This document shows, piece by piece, positions 4,343-9,508 of a stretch of DNA of 9,508 bases; position 1 is the stretch's first letter, and the number at the start of each line of letters is the position of its first letter. A program made the position numbers and the translations under genes. Source of the DNA: RGIG7300 sp045649645 (GTDB taxonomy: Bacteria; Bacillota; Clostridia; Oscillospirales; CAG-272); contig JAZRQH010000091.1 of the NCBI GenBank assembly GCA_045649645.1, positions 1 to 9,508 of the forward strand, read 5' to 3'. A model generated the notes under the pieces. That model had not been told where the DNA came from and did not search any database. It saw only the letters and a program-made list of their open reading frames with translations.

Positions 4343-7300
4343 ATGAAAGCAAGGATCACCAAAATCCTGTCGTTTCTTATGGCAGTAATAACGCTCCTGG
4401 GCACCCTGTCAATGCCTGCGTTATTTGCCGACGAAGCTGACATGGACGCGACATCCGATTCATCCGTTCTGGGAGCACCCGAGGTTACCGTAGGCGCAGC
4501 TGACGAAGGCGCGGCTACTACCTTAGCGGCACCCGCGGAGGAATACCACCTTGAGTATGACAAAGCGCAGCTGAATAAGCTCATCGGCGTTGAGTCCTAC
4601 TATGACTACACCCAGAAGCACAAGGATGTAGATAAGACAGAGCAGAGCGTCATCATTGACGCCGTTGAGTCCTATCTGCCCGAGCAGTCTACTGCCGAGG
4701 TTACCGTGGCTGAGGGTGCAGATTACGGCGACGGCTCCGTGACAGGTCCCGTTCTCGTAACAGGCGACGTGGGCGAGACCACCTTCAAGGTGAACATCCC
4801 CAAGACCGCTATGTACGCTATGCAGATCACATACGCATCCATCGTCCAGGACGACACCGATGCTACCGAGATCTCTACCACCATCGAGCGTATGCTCTAT
4901 ATCGACGGCGCAATGCCCTTCTCCGAGTCCAGATATCTCTACTTCCCCCGTGCTTGGCAGTACGAGTATCTTACCGACGAGAACGGCGAGCAGATCATTG
5001 ACGAGGATTACGACTGCCTTACCTTCCCCAAGGATAAGAACGGCAACGATACCAGACCCCGTCGTTGGGAGATGCCTCTCTGGCAGACCTATTATCTGCG
5101 TGACTGGCTGGGCTATGAGATAGATCCCTTCCAGTATTACTTCACCGAGGGTGAGCACACCGTGACCCTGGTCTCCAACCGTGAGGGCATGGTTATTAAG
5201 CAGATAGAGCTTTACAGATATGACGAGGAGCCTCTCTACGAGGAATGGCTCAAGAGCATGAAGGACAAGGGCGTAAAGGAGATCACAGACGTTGAGCCCA
5301 TCAAGGTTCAGGCTGAGAACCCCTCCAGCGTTTCGGTTCAGAACGTTATCCCCGGTAACGACAGAACCTCTTCCATTACAGAGCCTCAGCATCCCGCATA
5401 CATCAAGTACAACATTCTTGATAACGGTACTGCAAACAACTGGATGAAGTATAAGGTAACGGTTCCCGAAAGCGGTCTGTACTCTATGTCCTTCCGTTTC
5501 CGTCAGAACTCCCTTATAGGTATGTTTACCTCCAGACGAGTTAAGATCAACAACGAGATCCAGTTCCGTGAAGCAAGCTACCTGCGCTTCATGTACGAGA
5601 CCTCCTTCCAGTCCACCTACGCGTCGAACGGTGATCAGAACTTCCTGTTCTACTTTGAGGAGGGCGAGAACGAGGTTGAGATCGAGATCGTTCTCGGCGA
5701 GATGGTTGACTACGTTTACCGTATAGAGCAGCTTATCGAGGAGCTCAACGAGACTTATCAGAAGATGCTCATGATCACAGGTCCCGTACCCGACTCCAAC
5801 CGTGACTACGGCTTCTACAGACTGGTACCCGACTGTATCAAGACAATAGCAAACGCAGCTAACGAGCTGTATGATATCCAGGAATCGATCATCGAAATGA
5901 CAGGACAAGAGGGCGACCAGACTAACAACCTCGAGATGATCGCAGAGCTGTTTGAGAAAATGGCTACAGATGAATATGAAATAGCACCTAACTTCCTGAC
6001 GTTCAAAAACTATATAATTTCGCTCAGTAACTGGCTGTACGCAGCGCTGGGTCAGCCCCTTAAGCTGGACTACTTTATTATAGGCTCGGCAGAAGAGGAG
6101 ATGCCTCCGGATGTTGCAACAACATGGCAGACCATCTGGTTCGAGTGCCGTGCGTTCGTGGCATCCTTCACAATGGACTACACCACCATCGGTTTCTCCG
6201 AGGACGCTGCTACCAAGACAGAGCACGAGATCGAGATGTGGTCTATCTCGGACAGAGAATCAATGCTTATCACACGTTATATCGTTGATAACTACTTCTC
6301 GGCTCCCGGCTGTGTAGGCGAGGGTATCAGTATCCGAATCAAGGTTATCACCGCGGGTCTTACCGAGGCGATCCTGGCAGGTATCGGTCCTGACCTTGCA
6401 TTCCTTGACACTGTAAACACGGTAACGTTCGGTATGCGTAATGCGCTCTTACCTCTCGAGGGCTACGAAGGCTTTGACGAGGTAATGAAGGAATATCCCG
6501 AGGCTATGATGACCAAGCTGACCATGACGGGTCAGGACGAGGTAATGCATACATACGGCTTGCCTACCACCATCATCCTTCCTCTGGCGTTCTACCGTCT
6601 CGACGTTCTTTCCGAGCTTGGCCTCCAGCCTCCGGAAACATGGGACCAGCTTCTCTCCGAGATGCCTGCGCTCCTTAACAACAACATGGACGTTGGTCTT
6701 CCGACAGGTCTTGTAGGTACAACACTCTTCCTCTACCAGACAGAGGGAGGCGACCTCTATAAGAACGACGGTTTTGAGACCGACCTTGATAACCCCGTGG
6801 CACTGTCCGCGTTCAAGACACTCTGTGAGATGTTCCAGAAGTACAGCTGTCCCGTTGCTTACGATATCACACGTTTCAGAACGGGTGAGATCCCCGTAAT
6901 GGTACAGGAGGACGGTATCACCATCTACAATCAGCTCATGAGCTTCTATGAGCTGCGTGGTCTGTGGGCAATGTCCCCCGTAATCGGTACGGCATATGAG
7001 GACGGAACTATCGACCGTACTGCTATCACCAACACTCAGGCAATGGTTATCCCCAGAGGCGGATACGATCCCGAGATCGTTTGGAAGTACGTAAGCTGGT
7101 ACTGCGGCACCGATTCTCAGACCAGACAGACACGAGAGGCTATCGCGGTTTCCGCACCTACCAATAAGTTCTCCACAGCTAACAAGACCGCTCTTCTCGC
7201 ACAGAAGTGGACCGACGAGGAGCGTAAGGCTGTAGCGGCAGCAATCGAGCAGCTTGACGCAGTACCCGAGTATCCCGGCAACTACATCTTTGCACAGTAC

Positions 7301-7483
7301 GTACAGTTCGCATTCCTTGATGCGTACAACCTTGGTGTAAACCCCGCGGATGCAATGTTGGGACAGGTTACTTATATTAATAAGGAAATTTCCCGTAAGC
7401 GTAAAGAATTCGGTTTGAAGTACAAAGAGATCACCTACGGCTCAGATGAGGAGGCGGTTGAAGCCTCCTCAGCCGAGGATTGA
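4343..7483 (+). CDS. Large secreted carbohydrate ABC importer solute-binding protein with two N-terminal beta-domains
   Basis: A 1046-aa extracellular substrate-binding protein, over twice the usual 400-550 aa. Residues 1-29 form a signal peptide with probable cleavage after ALFA (26-29). There is no lipobox cysteine, and no cysteine at all until after residue 200. Two related carbohydrate-binding-module-like (galactose-binding-fold-like) domains follow, at about 95-293 and 320-452. They share the pattern (I/V)P-x-x-x-(L/M)Y-x-M, then an I(D/N) strand, F-x-E-(S/A)-x-YL-x-F, and later (Y/F)YF-x-EGE. A helical segment (about 453-625) leads to a bacterial type-1 binding domain (about 628-1035), with motifs such as PPETWDQLLSEMPAL, TGEIPVMVQEDG and AMVIPRGGYDPEIVWKYVSWY. 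The start is ATG 4343, with AGGAGG at 4328-4333 and a 9-nt spacer. It heads the operon with two permeases and probably delivers an oligosaccharide; the substrate cannot be read from the sequence. Codons are strongly biased except around 5836-6117. Confidence 0.92.
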   Translation: MKARITKILSFLMAVITLLGTLSMPALFADEADMDATSDSSVLGAPEVTVGAADEGAATTLAAPAEEYHLEYDKAQLNKLIGVESYYDYTQKHKDVDKTEQSVIIDAVESYLPEQSTAEVTVAEGADYGDGSVTGPVLVTGDVGETTFKVNIPKTAMYAMQITYASIVQDDTDATEISTTIERMLYIDGAMPFSESRYLYFPRAWQYEYLTDENGEQIIDEDYDCLTFPKDKNGNDTRPRRWEMPLWQTYYLRDWLGYEIDPFQYYFTEGEHTVTLVSNREGMVIKQIELYRYDEEPLYEEWLKSMKDKGVKEITDVEPIKVQAENPSSVSVQNVIPGNDRTSSITEPQHPAYIKYNILDNGTANNWMKYKVTVPESGLYSMSFRFRQNSLIGMFTSRRVKINNEIQFREASYLRFMYETSFQSTYASNGDQNFLFYFEEGENEVEIEIVLGEMVDYVYRIEQLIEELNETYQKMLMITGPVPDSNRDYGFYRLVPDCIKTIANAANELYDIQESIIEMTGQEGDQTNNLEMIAELFEKMATDEYEIAPNFLTFKNYIISLSNWLYAALGQPLKLDYFIIGSAEEEMPPDVATTWQTIWFECRAFVASFTMDYTTIGFSEDAATKTEHEIEMWSISDRESMLITRYIVDNYFSAPGCVGEGISIRIKVITAGLTEAILAGIGPDLAFLDTVNTVTFGMRNALLPLEGYEGFDEVMKEYPEAMMTKLTMTGQDEVMHTYGLPTTIILPLAFYRLDVLSELGLQPPETWDQLLSEMPALLNNNMDVGLPTGLVGTTLFLYQTEGGDLYKNDGFETDLDNPVALSAFKTLCEMFQKYSCPVAYDITRFRTGEIPVMVQEDGITIYNQLMSFYELRGLWAMSPVIGTAYEDGTIDRTAITNTQAMVIPRGGYDPEIVWKYVSWYCGTDSQTRQTREAIAVSAPTNKFSTANKTALLAQKWTDEERKAVAAAIEQLDAVPEYPGNYIFAQYVQFAFLDAYNLGVNPADAMLGQVTYINKEISRKRKEFGLKYKEITYGSDEEAVEASSAED
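7448..7470 (+). other. Stem-loop at the 3' end of the solute-binding protein gene
   Basis: GAGGAGGC (7448-7455) and GCCTCCTC (7463-7470) form a perfect 8-bp GC-rich stem with a 7-nt loop, inside the last codons of the gene. A second small hairpin AGGA/TCCT (7476-7479, 7486-7489) spans the stop codon, and a TTTTT run follows at 7494-7498. The position before the permease genes fits an mRNA-stabilising or partially terminating element that makes binding protein more abundant than permeases, as in other sugar importer operons. The codons here would also yield a Glu/Ala-rich tail, so chance is possible. Confidence 0.45.
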
Positions 7484-7530
7484 TTTCCTGTAGTTTTTGC
7501 CTACAAATAATAATATAAGGAGAAAAACTC

Positions 7531-8511
7531 ATGCAAGATACTGCAGTTAAAAAGGGTCTCAAGCCGGGAAAGCCTAAGAAACAGAAGGAACCGGTTTCCA
7601 AAAAAGACATGACCAAAGCACAGTATACGTGGAGTGAGATGAAGCGTACCAAGGCGGGTTACTTTATGGTAGCACCCTTCATGATCATGTTTTTCATCTT
7701 TACAGTATTCCCCGTAATACTCTCCCTTCTGCTTAGCTTTACTTCCTTTAATATGTTGGAGTGGCCTAAGTGGATCGGTTTTGATAACTTTATCAGAATG
7801 TTCCTTGACGACGACCTGTTTATTACAGCTCTCAAGAACACACTTATCTTCGCGGTGACCACAGGTCCTGCATCCTTTATCCTCAGCTTTATTCTGGCGT
7901 GGTTCATCAATGAGCTTCCCCATAATCTGAGAACACTCGTCGTATTTATCTTCTACGCTCCCGGTATCTCCGGCGGTGCGGCAAGCATCTTCCTTCTGAT
8001 ATTCCAGGGCGATATCTACGGCTACGCAAACGGCTGGCTGATGAAGTTGGGTCTCATAACAGAGCCTATCCTCTTCTTCCAGAACGAGACATACATTATG
8101 CCTCTTATGATATTCATCTCCATCTGGACATCGCTTGGTATCTCCTTCCTGTCCTTTATCGCGGGTCTTCAGTCTATTGACAGAGCTCAGTTCGAGGCGG
8201 GCGCGGTTGACGGTATCAAGAACAGATGGCAGGAGGTATGGTACATTACTCTCCCCAACATGAAATCCATGCTGATGTTCGGTGCGGTTATGGCTATCAC
8301 CGGTGCCTTCGGCTTCGGTGCTATCGTTACACAGCTCTGCGGTACACCCTCAGTTAACTACTGTGCGTGGACCCTTTCACACCACATGGGCGAGTACATG
8401 ACCACACGTTTCGAGTTCGGTTACGCATCTGCTCTTGCACTTATCCAGTTTATCCTGGTATTCGGTGCGAACAAGATGATCAACAAGATGTTAGCAAAGG
8501 TGGGACAGTAG
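7531..8511 (+). CDS. Sugar ABC importer permease, LplB/UgpA type
   Basis: An inner-membrane permease of 326 aa (BPD_transp_1 family), one half of the import channel. It has a long basic cytoplasmic N-terminus (1-42, many Lys), then about six membrane segments: roughly 46-68, 101-126, 136-160, 190-213, 247-267 and 297-315. The cytoplasmic EAA loop that docks onto the ATPase is clear at 222-242: EAGAVDG followed by the conserved YITLP. The second alanine of EAA is a glycine here, a tolerated change. The opening AGYFMVAPFMIMFFIFTVFP resembles LplB/YtepP-type permeases for complex polysaccharide-derived sugars. The start is ATG 7531, with AGGAG at 7518-7522 and an 8-nt spacer. It lies 47 nt after the solute-binding protein gene and 1 nt before the second permease. 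Confidence 0.93.
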   Translation: MQDTAVKKGLKPGKPKKQKEPVSKKDMTKAQYTWSEMKRTKAGYFMVAPFMIMFFIFTVFPVILSLLLSFTSFNMLEWPKWIGFDNFIRMFLDDDLFITALKNTLIFAVTTGPASFILSFILAWFINELPHNLRTLVVFIFYAPGISGGAASIFLLIFQGDIYGYANGWLMKLGLITEPILFFQNETYIMPLMIFISIWTSLGISFLSFIAGLQSIDRAQFEAGAVDGIKNRWQEVWYITLPNMKSMLMFGAVMAITGAFGFGAIVTQLCGTPSVNYCAWTLSHHMGEYMTTRFEFGYASALALIQFILVFGANKMINKMLAKVGQ

Positions 8512-8512
8512 T

Positions 8513-9397
8513 ATGGCAAAGAAATATAAAAAGTTAAGAGTCTCTAAGCACAGAGTCATACTGAACCGTTCTGCAGCGGGTGATACAGGTATTACCATAA
8601 TGCTTGTTATCCTGGGACTTATGATGTTCCTTCCCATGTATAACTCTGTGATCACAGCCTTCAAGCCTGCCGGCGAGCTGGCTATCACACCCCCTAAGCT
8701 TTACGTAATGAAGCCTACCTTAAAGAACTTCATGGACCTGTTCACCAACATGAACCAGACATGGGTTCCTATCTCCAGATATATCTTCAACACAGTATAT
8801 ATCTCCATCGCATCCACATTCGGTGCACTTCTTCTCGGTTCTATGACAGCGTACGCGCTCTCCAAGATCCGTATGCCCGGCTATAAGGTTATGAACAACC
8901 TTATCACCTGGTCTCTTATGATCGGTTCTACAATTACCGGTACATATAACTTCATTATTTATTGTAAGATCGGTATGCTCAATACCTACGCGATCTCCAT
9001 TCTTCCCGTATGGGCTTCCACCCTCGGTCTCTACCTGATGAAGAACTTCATCGACGACGGTATCTCGGACGAGATGGTTGAGGCAGCCCGTATTGACGGT
9101 GCTCCTGAGTTCTATATATATTGGAAGATAGCGATGCCTCTGGTTAAGCCCGCTTGGCTTACCTGTATCGTTACCACCTTCCAGAGCGTATGGGCGGCAG
9201 GTGCTTCCATCTACGTATGGAGTGAGGACTTAAAGACATTTAACGCGGCTATCGCACAGATCACAGGCGCGGCTGCAACCAACGCAGGTGCGGCAGCGGC
9301 AGGTGCGGTGCTTATGATGAGCGTTCCTATCATAGTATTCGTCGTAAACCAGAGCCAGATCGTTGAGACCATGGCTTCATCGGGTATGAAGGACTAA
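8513..9397 (+). CDS. Carbohydrate ABC importer permease, AraQ/YtcP/UgpE type
   Basis: The partner inner-membrane permease (294 aa, BPD_transp_1 family). It has a short basic N-terminus (1-23), a first membrane segment at about 27-49, and further segments near 92-115, 127-150, 160-178, 213-232 and 262-280. The EAA loop at 190-210 reads EAARIDGAPEF...IAMPL, the expected ATPase docking site. It ends in VETMASSGMKD, which resembles the conserved C-terminal tail of this subfamily. ATG 8513 is one base after the TAG of the first permease, so translation is probably coupled; upstream AGGTGGGA (8497-8504) is a modest ribosome binding site. Length is normal. With the previous permease it forms the heterodimeric channel. 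Which sugar passes cannot be told from the permeases. Confidence 0.94.
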   Translation: MAKKYKKLRVSKHRVILNRSAAGDTGITIMLVILGLMMFLPMYNSVITAFKPAGELAITPPKLYVMKPTLKNFMDLFTNMNQTWVPISRYIFNTVYISIASTFGALLLGSMTAYALSKIRMPGYKVMNNLITWSLMIGSTITGTYNFIIYCKIGMLNTYAISILPVWASTLGLYLMKNFIDDGISDEMVEAARIDGAPEFYIYWKIAMPLVKPAWLTCIVTTFQSVWAAGASIYVWSEDLKTFNAAIAQITGAAATNAGAAAAGAVLMMSVPIIVFVVNQSQIVETMASSGMKD

Positions 9398-9410
9398 GGG
9401 GGTAGATGAG

Positions 9411-9508
9411 ATGAAGAGAATTGTATCACTTATCGCCCTTGTAATGTGCCTTTGCACCTTACTCGGCGGATTATCGGTATTCGGTGCCGCTTACAAATCC
9501 TACACCTA
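9411..9508 (+). CDS. Start of a secreted protein, cut by the window end (partial)
   Basis: Thirty-two codons from ATG 9411 to the right edge. They encode a clear signal peptide: basic MKR, a hydrophobic core (VSLIALVMCLCTLLGGLSV), and a likely cleavage near FGAA (24-27). The mature protein would begin near YKSYT. Two cysteines (13 and 15) lie within the hydrophobic core without a proper lipobox. The ATG at 9411 is preferred over the out-of-frame ATG at 9406 because it has an 8-nt spacer from the GGGGG at 9398-9402. It starts 13 bases after the second permease stop, so it belongs to the same operon. An exported protein acting on or sensing the same sugar is likely. I recall secreted NHL-repeat proteins beside similar importers, but too little is visible to say so here. 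Confidence 0.75.
   Translation, partial: MKRIVSLIALVMCLCTLLGGLSVFGAAYKSYT

Noticed and set aside
4523..6226. A 567-codon open frame on the minus strand across the solute-binding protein gene.
   Set aside because: It is the reverse shadow of a gene with strongly biased codons. It has no ribosome binding site or recognisable domain, while the plus-strand frame has a signal peptide and family motifs.

Overview
The window looks like chromosomal DNA of a Gram-positive Clostridia member, most like the Ruminococcus/Oscillospiraceae group. This is an inference from strong GGAGG-type ribosome binding sites, -35/-10 promoters of the housekeeping type, moderate GC with AT-rich gaps, and an MsmX/UgpC-type sugar ABC ATPase encoded apart from its likely permeases. 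No mobile element, CRISPR array, tRNA or rRNA was seen.

Layout. (1) Positions 1-1612: the last 21 codons of an unidentified gene, then a complete YifB/ComM-family AAA+ ATPase one base downstream. (2) 1613-2959: a regulatory gap with a weak terminator-like hairpin, a perfect 17-bp palindrome and an extended -10 promoter; then a single-gene unit for the ABC ATPase, closed by a strong terminator that also faces the convergent next gene. (3) 3005-3642: a minus-strand 5'-deoxynucleotidase (YfbR type) with a near-consensus promoter. (4) 3584-4342: a 759-base gene-free region. It carries the yfbR promoter, several inverted and direct repeats, a perfect 15-bp palindrome, a strong plus-strand promoter and a leader of about 265 nt with several convincing RNA helices. 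(5) 4343-9508: a carbohydrate ABC importer operon of a giant secreted solute-binding protein (1046 aa), two permeases and the start of another secreted protein cut by the window edge.

How they fit together. The solute-binding protein would capture an oligosaccharide outside the cell and the two permeases form the channel. The operon has no ATPase gene within the window, so the upstream UgpC/MsmX-type ATPase is the obvious motor, perhaps shared with other importers. Palindromes built on the same TTGTG/CACAA half-sites lie upstream of both the ATPase promoter and the operon promoter, which would fit common control. The ATPase and importer genes have strongly biased codon use, suggesting high expression.

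The parts most worth a second look are the structured leader of the importer operon, the paired palindromes, and the solute-binding protein, which has two related beta-domains before its binding module and lacks a lipoprotein cysteine. I found no clear sign of a new defence or mobile system.
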